Shown here: positions 34,967 to 46,375 of the stretch, one piece after another
How the letters are laid out: each line of letters begins with the position of its first letter
How positions within the stretch are numbered: the first letter of the stretch is position 1
Assembly: GCF_000379465.1 (NCBI RefSeq)
Contig: NZ_KB905381.1
Location: 620,001 to 684,000, forward strand
Length of the DNA: 64,000 bases
Direction of reading: 5' to 3'
From: Sciscionella marina DSM 45152
Lineage (GTDB): Bacteria > Actinomycetota > Actinomycetes > Mycobacteriales > Pseudonocardiaceae
The notes under the pieces: generated by a model
What the model saw: the letters and a program-made list of their open reading frames with translations, nothing else
Database searches by the model: none
What the model was told of the DNA's origin: nothing
Made by a program: the position numbers and the translations under genes

Positions 34967-35905
34967 ATGACAAGCACGATGCATACCGACACAGTGTGCG
35001 ACGACCCGGTTGGCCGCTATCGCGCGCTCGCCTTCGGTGCCCCACACACACTCGGAGTGTGCTCGCTCGCGAGCGGGGTCCCGGACGGGCCGCGTGAGGC
35101 GTGGTGCCAAGGGGTCGCGCTCGGCGCCGCGGGACGGTACGCGGCGGCGCGGTGCGTGCTCGAACCACTGACCCGGGGCGAGGTGGCGCACGCCGATCCG
35201 GTCTCCGCCTCGCTCGCCGCGAGTACGCTCGCCTCGCACCGGCGCCAGATCGGCGGCCACGCGGACGGGTATCGCGCGGACGCCTCGGCGTTGCGCTTGC
35301 TGGCGCCAGCAGCAGAGCCGGACACCGACGGTGCGCGTGCGGATGCGCTGATCGGCTTGGCCGCTGATGCGATCGGCAGCGGCCGTTTGGGGCGATGCGA
35401 TGAACTGCTACGGTATGTGCACGACTACGTCCCACTGAGCGGTTGGCGATCACGTATCCGGTACGGATGGGTGCGGACCGAATGGCTGCTCGCCTGCGAT
35501 CGCGCGGGGGATGCCCTCGTGGTGGCGGAGGAAACGCATGAGTATGCCTGCTCGGCGCCATCCGGGCGACATGCCGTCAAATCCGCCATGCAATTGGCCG
35601 TATGTTCGTCGATGCAAAAAACCGAGGGTGGTCTGCTTCGCGGAGCCAGGCTTGCGGAGGCGGTGCTCCGCGCATCGCTTGATCGGGGCATCGTGTCCCT
35701 TGTTTGGCCTATTGCCTTGCTACTCAGCGGTACGGCCGAATCGGTCCCCTCACCGCTTGCCGATCGCGCGATCGAACTCGCGCGGGAGGCACTGACCAGC
35801 GTTGTCTCCGCTACCGACGCGGCGGGGAGGCGTATGGTCAGGCGATCCCCCTGGATGCCGAACGCGCTGCTCCAAGCAGGTGACTTCCACAGCTCAGGAA
35901 CTTAG
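34967..35905 (+). CDS. conserved hypothetical protein, Rv3415c-position homologue
   Basis: This 312-residue soluble protein is rich in alanine and leucine and likely all-helical, in the style of TPR proteins (repeating patterns such as GRYAAARCVLEPL and GDALVVAEETHEY). It has no catalytic motif that I recognise. The gene lies between whiB3 and sigD, where mycobacteria carry a conserved hypothetical (Rv3415c). The ATG at 34967 is used; 34979 is possible. Codon use toward the 3' end is less GC-biased than in its neighbours. It is divergent from whiB3. Confidence 0.78.
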   Translation: MTSTMHTDTVCDDPVGRYRALAFGAPHTLGVCSLASGVPDGPREAWCQGVALGAAGRYAAARCVLEPLTRGEVAHADPVSASLAASTLASHRRQIGGHADGYRADASALRLLAPAAEPDTDGARADALIGLAADAIGSGRLGRCDELLRYVHDYVPLSGWRSRIRYGWVRTEWLLACDRAGDALVVAEETHEYACSAPSGRHAVKSAMQLAVCSSMQKTEGGLLRGARLAEAVLRASLDRGIVSLVWPIALLLSGTAESVPSPLADRAIELAREALTSVVSATDAAGRRMVRRSPWMPNALLQAGDFHSSGT

Positions 35906-36075
35906 TTCTGTTACTTGAAGGATAAAGAACCAGATCGTGTCAAGGTGCGGACTCGGATGGCCGATAGGGGGAGTAGGAAGGTCACTCACTTGATGCTTGA
36001 ACTAGCAAGCGATCTGGCGTACCGGTCGGTAGGCCTCGCGTGCGGGTTCGGGTAAGCCAGTTGGAAGGAGCACCC

Positions 36076-36672
36076 GTGACAACGGTCCTCATCTGCGACG
36101 ATCGACGTAGCGTGCGCGAGGGACTCACGCGAGTCATGTCCGCGGTACCCGGGGTGAGTCGTATCGATTGCGTCGCGCACGGTGATGAACTGTTGACCCG
36201 GTTCTCGCGGCAGCCCGTGGACGTCGTGCTCGTCGGCACGCAGCGGGCGGTGCCGACCGGGGTCGAGGCCACCCGTCGGCTCGTGTCCGCGAGCCCGCAG
36301 GCGAACGTCATCGTGTTCGGCGCGCCGGACGACGCGAGCAGCATCGCCGCCGCCATTGCCGGTGGCGCCCGTGGCTACCTGCGCTGGGACGCCTCGCGCC
36401 CGGAACTGGTCGCCGCGCTCGCGCACACCCTGTCCTCCGCGCCGGTGCCGACGCAGCGCCAGCAGTCCGATCCGGGCGTCGCGCTCACCGACCGTGAGCT
36501 CCAGGTGCTCCGCGGCATGAGCCAGGGCAAGAGCAACGGCCAGATCGGCAGGGAACTGTTCCTTTCCGAGGACACCGTGAAGACCCACGCCCGCAGGCTG
36601 TTCCGCAAGCTCGGCGTCAAAGACCGTGCACAGGCCGTCGCACACGGATTCCGGCGTGGTCTGGTGGCCTGA
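36076..36672 (+). CDS. bldM: orphan response regulator of the BldM type, phospho-acceptor Asp missing
   Basis: This 198-residue protein combines a receiver-like domain (1-120) with a LuxR/FixJ helix-turn-helix (about 134-198). The DNA-binding half, with GKSNGQIGRELFLSEDTVKT, closely resembles Streptomyces BldM. The acidic pair D8/D9 is present, but the phospho-acceptor position is G54 (VVLVGTQ) and the switch lysine position reads W (YLRWDAS). It therefore cannot be activated by classical phosphorylation. GGAAGGAG precedes the GTG start at 36076. The location beside sigD and guaB2 matches bldM in Streptomyces as I recall. Streptomyces BldM controls aerial growth and sporulation. Confidence 0.85.
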   Translation: MTTVLICDDRRSVREGLTRVMSAVPGVSRIDCVAHGDELLTRFSRQPVDVVLVGTQRAVPTGVEATRRLVSASPQANVIVFGAPDDASSIAAAIAGGARGYLRWDASRPELVAALAHTLSSAPVPTQRQQSDPGVALTDRELQVLRGMSQGKSNGQIGRELFLSEDTVKTHARRLFRKLGVKDRAQAVAHGFRRGLVA

Positions 36673-36854
36673 CTCGACAGACGCCCGTACCCGCTCCCTG
36701 GTTGCCCCAGCGCCGACAACGCCACAAAATCGGCGTTGAGGCGCCGTGTACCCAGCGTGAGCGGGTACGGTGGCGTGAGGCCGGTGCAAATTGTCGATCG
36801 TTCGCACCGGCACATGTCAGGGCTCATTCGGTAACACCGGGACAGTAATCAGCG

Positions 36855-37430
36855 ATGACCACCGCGGGGGACGAACTCGACTCGGTCGTCGGCGCTGCCA
36901 TCGGCGGCGACAAGGCGGCGCTCGAGCGTCTGTTGGCGACGATTCGTCCCCTGGTCGTGCGCTATTGCCGGGCGCGGGTCGGCCGTTCCGAACGGTCGTT
37001 CGTGTCCGCGGACGACGTGGCACAGGAGGTGTGCCTCGCGGTGCTGAAGGCCTTGCCGAGCTATCAGGACCAGGGGCGGCCCTTTCTTGCCTTCGTCTAC
37101 GGCATCGCCGCTCACAAGGTGGCCGATGCCCATCGATCCGTAGCGCGCAACCGCGCCGATCCGGTAGAAGACGTACCGGACGAACAGGAAACGGACATCG
37201 GGCAGCCGGAGGCGGCGGTACTCGCCGAAGAGCTGTCCGCGAGGATGGGTGAGCTCCTGGCCGCCCTTCCGGACAAGCAACGGGAGATCGTCGTGTTGCG
37301 CGTGGTGGTTGGGCTTTCCGCCGAGGAGACCGCGGATGCGGTCGGGTCGACGCCCGGTGCCGTGCGCGTGGCACAACACAGGGCGCTTGCGCGGTTGCGC
37401 AAGCTCGTCGCTGCGGAGGAGGTCGCCTGA
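36855..37430 (+). CDS. sigD: ECF RNA polymerase sigma factor SigD
   Basis: This 191-residue group 4 sigma factor has region 2 (about 25-95, including SADDVAQEVCLAVLKAL and FVYGIAAHKVADAHR) and region 4 (about 130-185, LPDKQREIVVLRVVVGLSAEETA followed by its HTH). The identity as SigD rests on the next gene, a membrane anti-sigma factor whose ATG overlaps its TGA by one base, and on the whiB3/guaB2 context. SigD controls lipid and stationary-phase genes in mycobacteria. Confidence 0.9.
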   Translation: MTTAGDELDSVVGAAIGGDKAALERLLATIRPLVVRYCRARVGRSERSFVSADDVAQEVCLAVLKALPSYQDQGRPFLAFVYGIAAHKVADAHRSVARNRADPVEDVPDEQETDIGQPEAAVLAEELSARMGELLAALPDKQREIVVLRVVVGLSAEETADAVGSTPGAVRVAQHRALARLRKLVAAEEVA

Positions 37431-38398
37431 TGGTGAAACGCAGGGACAACAGCGGGCGAAGAGACCCCGAACCGGACCCGAGAGCCGCCGATCGCACCGG
37501 CATGACGGGCGCGGACGAGGCCGGATCCACGGTCGACCTCTCCGCGCTGCAGGCCGACGACGCACTGCTGGACGCGCTCGGCAGCGGTGACTCGGAGTTG
37601 TCCGGGCCGATGTCCCGGCACCGGGTGGACGCGCTGCTGCTCGCCTGGCGGCGGGAGGTCGACGCGGAACCGATCGGTGAACTCGTCGACACCGAGACCG
37701 CCGCCCGCGTGGTCACCGAGGCGAACGAGGAGCTCACCGGAAGAGGCCGGCGCAAGCGCCGCTTCCTCGTCCCGCTCACCAGCGCGGCCGCGGTGTTGCT
37801 CATCGGGTTCACCGTGGTCGGGATCGCCGCTCGCTCCGCGATGCCGGGGGACACGCTGTGGGGAGTCACCCAGGTGCTCTACTCCGACCACGCGACCTCG
37901 GTCGAAGCGGCCGCGAACGTGCGCAAGGACCTCGCCCAGGCCAAGGTGGCGCTGCACAGCGGCAACTCGGACCGGTGCCGCGTGATGCTCAACCAGGTCG
38001 GCGACTCGCTGCGGGATGTGCGCGACGAGGACGGGCGCAAGCAGCTCTCGGACAGTCGTGAACAGCTGTCCGATCAGCTCGACGGCGCGCAGACGAACAA
38101 GCCGAACGGGAACGGTTCCCCGGCGCGGCCGCCACAGGGACCGCCGAGCAACGGGCAGACCGGCAAACCGACCAGCGCGTCGAACCCCGCGCAGAGCACG
38201 AGCAATCCGGATCGGCCGACCACGCCGCCGGACAGCACGAGCACCAAGCCGTCGGAGACCACCACCCCGCCACCGACCACGACCACGCCGAACTCGAGTG
38301 GTGGCGGGCACAATCCGAGCAGCCCGGACGACCACTCGCCGAGCGGGGCGACCGAGGGCGGGCGGACCGCGCAGGAACCCGCCGCCCCGGCGACCTGA
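37430..38398 (+). CDS. rsdA: anti-sigma-D factor RsdA-like, single-pass membrane protein
   Basis: This 322-residue protein has a cytoplasmic N-terminal part (1-110) with an acidic sigma-binding segment (TVDLSALQADDALLDAL). A basic RGRRKRR stop is followed by one transmembrane helix (about 112-134), a helical extracytoplasmic domain to about 220, and a long Pro/Thr/Ser-rich tail. It would hold SigD at the membrane until regulated proteolysis. The overlap TGATG with sigD gives translational coupling. The disordered tail probably spans the cell wall. Confidence 0.88.
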   Translation: MVKRRDNSGRRDPEPDPRAADRTGMTGADEAGSTVDLSALQADDALLDALGSGDSELSGPMSRHRVDALLLAWRREVDAEPIGELVDTETAARVVTEANEELTGRGRRKRRFLVPLTSAAAVLLIGFTVVGIAARSAMPGDTLWGVTQVLYSDHATSVEAAANVRKDLAQAKVALHSGNSDRCRVMLNQVGDSLRDVRDEDGRKQLSDSREQLSDQLDGAQTNKPNGNGSPARPPQGPPSNGQTGKPTSASNPAQSTSNPDRPTTPPDSTSTKPSETTTPPPTTTTPNSSGGGHNPSSPDDHSPSGATEGGRTAQEPAAPAT

Positions 38399-38412
38399 GA
38401 CACCACGTCAAG

Positions 38413-38449
38413 AAGGGCCCGGACAGCCATGCGGCTGGTCCGGGCCCTT
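38413..38449. terminator. bidirectional terminator between rsdA and the DUF5319 gene
   Basis: AAGGGCCCGGAC-AGCC and GGCTGGTCCGGGCCCTT pair with a single bulged base around the loop ATGC, followed by CTCGTT. It sits 15 nt past the rsdA stop and 38 nt before the end of the convergent DUF5319 gene. Confidence 0.85.
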
Positions 38450-38487
38450 CTCGTTCGTCAGGGAGTTTCGTCAGGGAGTGGCGCGGC

Positions 38488-38874
38488 TCAGTGCGCGTCC
38501 GAATTCTCCGGGACGGTGCGCACCGCGTCCGCGAATCCGCGACAGTAGTCCCAGGTCACGTAGTGCACCGGGTCCGGATCGAAGGCCGGCTCGTGCGGGC
38601 GCATCTGCCCGGCCTCGAGGAACTGTTCCAGGCTGGCCCGCAGCAGCTCCCAGTCGTGGTAGTGCGGTTCGGCACAGTCACCGCAGTCGACCACGATGCC
38701 CCGCACTCCGCGCGGTTCGAGCAGCGCCTGGTACACGGTCAGATCGGCGAGATCCTCGAGCAGTTCGGCCCGCTCGGTCTCGGATAGCGGCTCGGTCCGC
38801 TCCTCACCGTGGTCCACGGCACCGAGTTCGTTCGCCGGATCCTCGGGATCGTCGGAGAACGGGTCAGGGGGCAT
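38488..38874 (-). CDS. DUF5319 family protein (Rv3412-like)
   Basis: This 128-residue acidic protein is conserved in actinobacteria next to guaB2. Visible conserved features are the CGDCAEPHYHDWELL motif and the WDYCRGFADAVR motif, whose cysteines and histidines could bind a metal. The ATG at 38874 has no Shine-Dalgarno but lies 3 nt after TATGATGCG, a -10-like hexamer, so the mRNA may be leaderless. It is divergent from guaB2. The function is unknown. Confidence 0.82.
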   Translation of the reverse strand: MPPDPFSDDPEDPANELGAVDHGEERTEPLSETERAELLEDLADLTVYQALLEPRGVRGIVVDCGDCAEPHYHDWELLRASLEQFLEAGQMRPHEPAFDPDPVHYVTWDYCRGFADAVRTVPENSDAH

Positions 38875-38964
38875 CGCATCATACGGCACGAGGTTCACGG
38901 TACTCGGTGACCCGAGGCGTGCCCGCACCGAGTTGCCAATGACACGCCGTCCGGTTTTCGGTGA

Positions 38965-40593
<1,629 letters not shown>

Positions 40594-40672
40594 GCCCGGC
40601 TGGGCGCGTACACTGCCGCGGGGCCGCCGGTTGGCAAGATCCGGGCCGGCCAATGACGAAAGGACAGCCCGC

Positions 40673-41797
40673 ATGCGGGATCAAGTGGAAATCGGCGCGG
40701 GCCGCACCGCGACCCGCGCGTACGAGTTCTACGACCTCGACATCGTGCCCTCGCGGCGCACCCGCTCCTCGCGGGATGTGTCGACGGCGTGGCAGATCGA
40801 TGCCTACCGCTTCGACATCCCACTGGTCACGCACCCCACCGATGCCACGGTGTCCCCGGAGACGGCGATCCGCATCGGCCGGCTCGGCGGGCTCGGCGTG
40901 CTCAACGCCGAAGGCATCTGGGCGCGGCACGCGGAGCCGGAGAAGGCCATCGCGCGGCTGGCGGAGGCCGCCACCGAGGACCCAGCCAAGGCCGTCGGGC
41001 TGCTCCAGGAGCTGCACGCCGCCCCGATCCAGGAGAATCTGCTGACCGAGGCCGTGCGCACGGTGCGCGAGGCGGGGGTCACCGTGGCCGCCCGGGTCTC
41101 CCCGCAGCACGCCGCTGAGGTCACCCCGATGCTGCTCGCCGCCGGGGTCGAGCTGCTCGTCGTGCAGGGCACCATCGTCTCCGCGGAACACGTCTCCGCC
41201 GGGCGCCAGCCGCTCAACCTCAAGGACTTCATCGGTGACCTCGATGTCCCGGTGATCGCGGGCGGGGTCAGCGACTACCGCACCGCTATGCACCTGATGC
41301 GGACCGGGGCCGCCGGGGTGATCGTCGGCTACGGCGAGCTCACCGGGGTCACCACGACCGGAGACGTGCTCGGCATCGGTATCCCGATGGCCACCGCCGT
41401 CGCCGAGGCCGCCGCGGCGCGCCGGGACTACCTCGACGAGACCGGCGGGCGCTACGTGCACGTGCTCGCGGACGGTTCCATGGACAGCAGCGGGGACATC
41501 GCCAAGGCCATCGCCTGCGGCGCCGACGCGGTCATGCTCGGCGCGCAGCTCGCCGCGGCGGATGAGGCGCCCGCGAGCGGGTGGTACTGGACCCCGTCCG
41601 CCGCGCACCCGTCCATGCCGCGCAGCGGGGTGTGCCGGACGGACCGGCTCGCCCCGCTCGAGCAGCTGCTCTACGGGCCGACCACGGATCCGAGCGGGGA
41701 CTCCAACCTGTTCGGCGCCCTGCGCAGGGCCATGGCCAAGACCGGGTACTCCGACCTCAAGGAGTTCCAGAAGGTCGGTCTGGCGGTCCGTGGTTGA
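40673..41797 (+). CDS. guaB3: GuaB3 family IMP dehydrogenase-related protein
   Basis: This 374-residue TIM-barrel protein follows guaB2 in most actinobacteria. It lacks CBS domains. Where IMP dehydrogenase has the catalytic G-x-G-S-x-C-T-T loop, this protein reads VGYGELTGVTTTGDVLG, with no cysteine, so it is unlikely to perform the same chemistry unless another residue substitutes. The phosphate-binding and [22 protein letters not shown] segments remain. GAAAGGAC precedes the ATG at 40673. Its function is unresolved. Confidence 0.88.
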   Translation: MRDQVEIGAGRTATRAYEFYDLDIVPSRRTRSSRDVSTAWQIDAYRFDIPLVTHPTDATVSPETAIRIGRLGGLGVLNAEGIWARHAEPEKAIARLAEAATEDPAKAVGLLQELHAAPIQENLLTEAVRTVREAGVTVAARVSPQHAAEVTPMLLAAGVELLVVQGTIVSAEHVSAGRQPLNLKDFIGDLDVPVIAGGVSDYRTAMHLMRTGAAGVIVGYGELTGVTTTGDVLGIGIPMATAVAEAAAARRDYLDETGGRYVHVLADGSMDSSGDIAKAIACGADAVMLGAQLAAADEAPASGWYWTPSAAHPSMPRSGVCRTDRLAPLEQLLYGPTTDPSGDSNLFGALRRAMAKTGYSDLKEFQKVGLAVRG

Positions 41798-42306
41798 CCA
41801 CCGCAGCCATCGAGGGGTACGGGCTGCGGTTCACCGAGTACACCGACGAGGATCGTGGGTATCTGCGGGCGGTCGGTGACGGCCTGTTCGACGTGGACAA
41901 CGATCCGCGCCCGCTTCCGGTCGGCGCGGAGGGAGGAGCGTTCACCGTCCGGCGCGACGACGTGCGGGAACCGCTCGGCGCGGTCAGCTGGGTGGCGATG
42001 CTGCACGGGCCCAGCTATCCCTGCCTCGCCTACAACATCGGGATCGTGCTCGCTCCTGACGCGCGTGGCCGCGGGGTCGGTACCGCCGCGCAACGGCTGC
42101 TCCTGGAGTACCTGTTCGCCTATACCGACGTGTACCGGGTCGAAGCCAGTACCGATGTGGACAACCTCGCCGAACAGCGCTGCCTGGAGCGGATCGGGAT
42201 GCGCCGCGAGGGTGTGCTGCGCGGTGCCCAGCTGCGCGCCGGAATGCGTCGTGACGTGGTGCTTTACGCCGTGCTTCGGGATGACCCCGCCATCGCGGGG
42301 GAGTAG
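41794..42306 (+). CDS. GNAT family N-acetyltransferase
   Basis: This 170-residue RimJ/RimL-like acetyltransferase has the acetyl-CoA loop DARGRGVGTAAQRLLL and the DNLAEQRCLERIGMRREGVLR helix-strand. The TTG start at 41794 overlaps the guaB3 stop (TTGA), so it is coupled to guaB3. There is no stronger in-frame start before the GLRFTEYT strand that opens the domain. The substrate is unknown. Confidence 0.82.
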   Translation: MTTAAIEGYGLRFTEYTDEDRGYLRAVGDGLFDVDNDPRPLPVGAEGGAFTVRRDDVREPLGAVSWVAMLHGPSYPCLAYNIGIVLAPDARGRGVGTAAQRLLLEYLFAYTDVYRVEASTDVDNLAEQRCLERIGMRREGVLRGAQLRAGMRRDVVLYAVLRDDPAIAGE

Positions 42307-42356
42307 CGGCGGCCAAGAACTTACTACTAGTCAGAAACATGGTTTAGTATCGGCGC

Positions 42357-44069
42357 ATGACTGCGCGCACCACCACAGAAGCTGGGCACGACTATGACGT
42401 GGTCGTCGTGGGTTCGGGGTTCGGCGGGAGCGTCGCCGCGCTGCGGTTGACCGAGAAGGGGTACCGGGTCGCCGTACTCGAGGCGGGCAGGCGGTTCTCG
42501 GACGCCGACTTCGCCAAGACCTCCTGGCAGCTGCGGGACTACCTCTACGCACCCCGGCTCGGGTGCTACGGCATCCAGCGCATCCACCTGCTCAAGGACG
42601 TGATGGTGCTCGCGGGCGCCGGGGTCGGCGGTGGCTCGCTGGTCTACGCGAACACCCTCTACCGGCCGCTCGAGCAGTTCTACGCGGACCGGCAGTGGGC
42701 GCACATCACCGACTGGCGCGCGGAACTCGAGCCGTACTACGACCAGGCCTCGCGCATGCTCGGAGTGGTCACGAACCCGACCATCACCCCCTCCGATGAG
42801 GTCATGCGCAAGGTCGCGGCGGACATGGGGATCGCGGACACCTTCCACTCCACCCCGGTCGGGGTGTTCTTCGGGGAACCGGGCAAACCCGCGAGTGACC
42901 CGTACTTCGGTGGGGAAGGCCCGGAACGCACCGGCTGCACCGAATGCGGCTCGTGCATGACCGGGTGCCGGGTCGGCGCGAAGAACACCCTGATGAAGAA
43001 CTATCTGCATCTCGCCGAGCAGCGCGGCGCGAGGATCATTCCGATGACCACCGTAACCGGATTGAATCATCGCGAGGGCGGTGGCTGGGAAATCGACGTG
43101 CGCAAGACCGGGACCTATACGAAACGGTTCCGCACCACTATCAGCGCGGGCCAGGTCGTGCTCGCCGCGGGAACCTGGGGAACCCAGCGGCTGCTGCACA
43201 CCATGGCCGACGAGGGCAGGCTTCCCCGGCTCTCCCGCAAACTCGGCGAACTGACCAGGACGAATTCCGAGGCGATCATCGGGGCCGGGCGCATGGACGT
43301 GGACCCCGAACACGATTACAGCAACGGGGTGGCGATTACGTCCTCGATCCATCCCGACGATCGCACGCACATCGAACCGGTCCGCTATGGCAAGGGAAGC
43401 AACGCGATGGCGCTGCTGCAGACCCTGGCCACCGACGGGGATCTCGACGAACCGCGCTGGCGCCAGGCATTGCGCACGGCGATCGCCGAACCCTCGAAGG
43501 TGCTGCGGTTGTTGCAGCCCAGGCACTGGAGTGAGCGCACCATCATCCTGCTCGTGATGCAGAGCCTGGACAATTCCATCACCACGTATCTGAAACGCAG
43601 CTGGTTCGGTAAAAAGGTGTACACCTCGAAACAGGGGCACGGCGAACCCAATCCCACTTTCATTTCGGAAGGACATCAGGCGAATCTGCGCACCGCGGAA
43701 CACATCGGCGGATTCGCGGGCGGTACCTGGGGAGAATTGTTCGACATTCCGCTCACCGCGCATTTCATCGGCGGCTGCCCGATCGGAACCGACGCCGAGC
43801 ACGGGGTGATCGACGCCTATCACCGCGCGTACGGCTACCCCGATATGTCCATTGTGGACGGTTCGACGATCTCCGCCAACCTTGGCGTGAACCCCTCGCT
43901 GACGATCGCCGCGCAGGCCGAGCGCGCCTTCGCGTACTGGCCCAACAAGGGCGAGGTGGATCCCCGGCCGGAGCAGGCGAGCGGATACCTGCGCATCGCC
44001 CCGGTCGCGCCGAACCACCCGGCCGTTCCGGAAGCGGCACCCGGAGCCCTGCGCCTGCCGCTGGTCTAA
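42357..44069 (+). CDS. choD: GMC oxidoreductase, ChoD-like
   Basis: This 570-residue FAD flavoprotein of the glucose-methanol-choline/cholesterol oxidase family has the ADP-binding [13 protein letters not shown] at 20-32, the [18 protein letters not shown] signature, and a C-terminal [14 protein letters not shown] segment with the FAD-binding asparagine. It also has the cysteine cluster [11 protein letters not shown] near 199-209, a known feature of this branch. The position after guaB2-guaB3 matches choD in mycobacteria, where sterol oxidase activity is disputed. A TAGTAT hexamer 6 nt upstream of the ATG suggests a leaderless or very short-leader promoter. Confidence 0.88.
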   Translation: MTARTTTEAGHDYDVVVVGSGFGGSVAALRLTEKGYRVAVLEAGRRFSDADFAKTSWQLRDYLYAPRLGCYGIQRIHLLKDVMVLAGAGVGGGSLVYANTLYRPLEQFYADRQWAHITDWRAELEPYYDQASRMLGVVTNPTITPSDEVMRKVAADMGIADTFHSTPVGVFFGEPGKPASDPYFGGEGPERTGCTECGSCMTGCRVGAKNTLMKNYLHLAEQRGARIIPMTTVTGLNHREGGGWEIDVRKTGTYTKRFRTTISAGQVVLAAGTWGTQRLLHTMADEGRLPRLSRKLGELTRTNSEAIIGAGRMDVDPEHDYSNGVAITSSIHPDDRTHIEPVRYGKGSNAMALLQTLATDGDLDEPRWRQALRTAIAEPSKVLRLLQPRHWSERTIILLVMQSLDNSITTYLKRSWFGKKVYTSKQGHGEPNPTFISEGHQANLRTAEHIGGFAGGTWGELFDIPLTAHFIGGCPIGTDAEHGVIDAYHRAYGYPDMSIVDGSTISANLGVNPSLTIAAQAERAFAYWPNKGEVDPRPEQASGYLRIAPVAPNHPAVPEAAPGALRLPLV

Positions 44070-44689
44070 CGCTCGCCGTACTGGCGGTCCCCCGCGTCCC
44101 CCAGCCCAGGAACGATGAATCCGGACTCGTTGAGCCGTTCGTCCACGCTCGCCGTGACCAGGCGGACCGGGAGCCGGGTCTCCTCGAGCACCGCGATGCC
44201 CTCGGGGGCGGCGACCGCGCACACGGCGGTGATGTCGGTGGCCCCGCGCTTGGCGAGCAGTTCGAGGGTGTGCCGCATGGAGCCACCGGTGGCCAGCATC
44301 GGGTCGAGTACGAGCACCGGGGTGGCGGCGAGGTCCTGTGGCAGGGATTCCAGGTAGGGCACCGGATTCAGCGTGGTCTCGTCGCGGGCGAGCCCGACGA
44401 ACCCCATCCGCGCACCGGGAATGAGTTTGTGTGCCTCGTCGGCCATGCCGAGCCCGGCACGCAGGATGGGCACCAGCAGCGGCGGGGTGCTCAGCCGTTG
44501 TCCCTCGGTGCGCGCGACGGGGGTGTGGATGCGTTCCGTGGTGATCGGAGCTTCCCGCATCGCCTCGTAGATCAGCATCATGGTCAGCTCGTGCAGCGCG
44601 TGCCGGAAGGCAGAGCTGCCGGTGCGCGCATCGCGCATGGTGGTCAGCCGGGCCTTGGCGAGCGGATGGTCGACGACGGAGACGTGCAT
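44066..44689 (-). CDS. upp: uracil phosphoribosyltransferase
   Basis: This 207-residue enzyme salvages uracil to UMP using PRPP. The PRPP loop [13 protein letters not shown] and the uracil-binding YIVPGLGD-like segment ([16 protein letters not shown]) are present. The ATG at 44689 gives the family N-terminus with [13 protein letters not shown]. The stop overlaps choD by 3 nt on the opposite strand. It is divergent from the methyltransferase gene by 34 bp. Confidence 0.94.
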   Translation of the reverse strand: MHVSVVDHPLAKARLTTMRDARTGSSAFRHALHELTMMLIYEAMREAPITTERIHTPVARTEGQRLSTPPLLVPILRAGLGMADEAHKLIPGARMGFVGLARDETTLNPVPYLESLPQDLAATPVLVLDPMLATGGSMRHTLELLAKRGATDITAVCAVAAPEGIAVLEETRLPVRLVTASVDERLNESGFIVPGLGDAGDRQYGER

Positions 44690-44723
44690 AGCGGACACCG
44701 TAATGCAGCCGTAGCCTTGGCAC

Positions 44724-45446
44724 ATGACAGCCAGGCCCGATGACGCGATGGCGACCGTGCTCGAACTGCTGCGCGAGCCGCCCGCGGAACCGGACACCGG
44801 TTCCGGATATCTCGATCTGCTCGGCACCACCGAAGCGGCGGCTGGACCGGTACAGCGATTGTGGGAGTCGGGGCCGGGCGCTTCGGGATACGAACGGCTG
44901 GCCGCGCTGGTGCGCACGGCGTTCCCCGCGGTACGGCCGCGTATCGGGGAACTGCGGCTCACCGAAGGGCAACGGGTGCTCGACATCGGCACCGGGCCCG
45001 GCCAGGTGACCGGGGAGCTGGCGCGACTGGTCGGTCCCCGGGGACTCGTGGCCGGGCTGGACCTCTCGGTCCCGATGCTGCGGCGCGCGGCCGGAACCGC
45101 CGCGCCCAACACCGCCTTCGTGCGTGCGGACGCGACCGAGTTGCCGTTCCGGGACGCGGTGTTCGACGCGGTGCACTCGGCTTACACGATCCAGTTGGTG
45201 CGTGAGGGCGCCGCGATGCTCGCGGAAATGACCCGGGTACTACGTCCCGGCGGACGGCTCTGCGTGCTCGCGCCCGGTGTCGCGCGGCCGAACGAACGAG
45301 TGCGCGGCGGTCTCGAACGGAGTGGGAAACTGTGGCTGCGGCCGGCGGCGGAACTCGTCGAACTGGCGCGGGAGGCCGGGCTGAGCGAGGTACGGGGGAG
45401 TTCGCACATGGTGAGTCAACTGTTGACGGCGAGCAGACCACGGTGA
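44724..45446 (+). CDS. class I SAM-dependent methyltransferase
   Basis: This 240-residue UbiE/COQ5-like methyltransferase has motif [17 protein letters not shown], an acidic [12 protein letters not shown] motif II, and the [14 protein letters not shown] post-III block. The stop overlaps the GTG of the Gfo/Idh/MocA gene (GTGA), forming a two-gene operon. The substrate is unknown. Confidence 0.86.
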   Translation: MTARPDDAMATVLELLREPPAEPDTGSGYLDLLGTTEAAAGPVQRLWESGPGASGYERLAALVRTAFPAVRPRIGELRLTEGQRVLDIGTGPGQVTGELARLVGPRGLVAGLDLSVPMLRRAAGTAAPNTAFVRADATELPFRDAVFDAVHSAYTIQLVREGAAMLAEMTRVLRPGGRLCVLAPGVARPNERVRGGLERSGKLWLRPAAELVELAREAGLSEVRGSSHMVSQLLTASRPR

Positions 45447-46375
45447 GGTTCGGAATACTCGGCGCCGCCCCGTTCGCGCGGCGCACCCTGATCGAACCGG
45501 CCAAGGCCTGCCCGGATGTGCAGGTGCACGCGGTCGCCGCCCGGGATCGTGCGCGGGCCGGGGCCTTCGCGGCGAAACACGGGATACCGCACGTGGCCGG
45601 GGACTACCGGGCGTTGCTCGCCGATGACGAGATCGACGCGGTGTACCTGCCGCTGCCGGACGATCGGCATCCGGAGTGGGTGCGTGCCGCGCTCGAGGCG
45701 GGCAAACACGTGCTGTGCGAGCGGCCGCTGGCCACCGGGGAAGACACCGTGCGCGAGCTGGCGAAGTTCGCCGCCGACAACGGTCTCGTGCTCACCGAGA
45801 ATCTGCCGCAGCGCTACCACCCGCTGGTGCGCGCGGCCCGCACGGTGCTCGACTCCGGTGAACTCGGTGCGGTGCGCAAGATCGTGCTCTCGGCCGGGGT
45901 TCCGGGAGAACGGCGCGGTCCGGTGGTGCACGGCCTCGGGTACGAGGCGGTGGACCTGTTGCGGGTACTCGCTCGTGCGGAGACCGAGGGTGAGCCGGAA
46001 CCGCTTTCGGCGCGCGGCGGGAACCGCTCGATGCACGCGCGGCTGCGGCTCGCCGGTGGCGGGCGCGCCGTGCTGCGCGCGGCGAACTGGCGGCTCGCGC
46101 TGCCGCGGCCGGTCACCCACGTGTACGCGACCGAAGGCGAGCTGCGGCTGATCAATCCGTTCGCCCCGCACCTCGGTCACCAGCTCGCGGTGCTGCTCGG
46201 GGACACCAGGACGGTGCGGCATTTCCCGCGCAGAACCGCCTACAGCTATCAGCTGGACGCGTTCGCGCGCGCGGCGAACACGGCGGAACCCGAGGCGCTC
46301 GTGGCGCTGAGCGAGACGGCGGCGACGGTTCGCATCGTGGACGCTCTGTACCGGTCAGTAGGAGGGAAAGAGTGA
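45443..46375 (+). CDS. Gfo/Idh/MocA family oxidoreductase
   Basis: This 310-residue NAD(P)-dependent dehydrogenase has the N-terminal Rossmann fold (FGILGAAPFARRTLI at 3-17), the CERPLATGED segment that corresponds to the conserved EKP motif (here ERP), and a C-terminal substrate domain. The lysine of the classic E-K-P is replaced by arginine, which is tolerated in some members. It is coupled to the methyltransferase by a GTGA overlap. Substrates of this family are sugars, inositols or bile pigments; none can be assigned here. Confidence 0.86.
   Translation: MRFGILGAAPFARRTLIEPAKACPDVQVHAVAARDRARAGAFAAKHGIPHVAGDYRALLADDEIDAVYLPLPDDRHPEWVRAALEAGKHVLCERPLATGEDTVRELAKFAADNGLVLTENLPQRYHPLVRAARTVLDSGELGAVRKIVLSAGVPGERRGPVVHGLGYEAVDLLRVLARAETEGEPEPLSARGGNRSMHARLRLAGGGRAVLRAANWRLALPRPVTHVYATEGELRLINPFAPHLGHQLAVLLGDTRTVRHFPRRTAYSYQLDAFARAANTAEPEALVALSETAATVRIVDALYRSVGGKE

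Noticed and set aside
42950-42990. Four-cysteine [11 protein letters not shown] segment in the GMC oxidase as a ferredoxin-domain fusion
   Set aside because: It is a short known feature of this ChoD-like branch and not a complete [4Fe-4S] ferredoxin domain.
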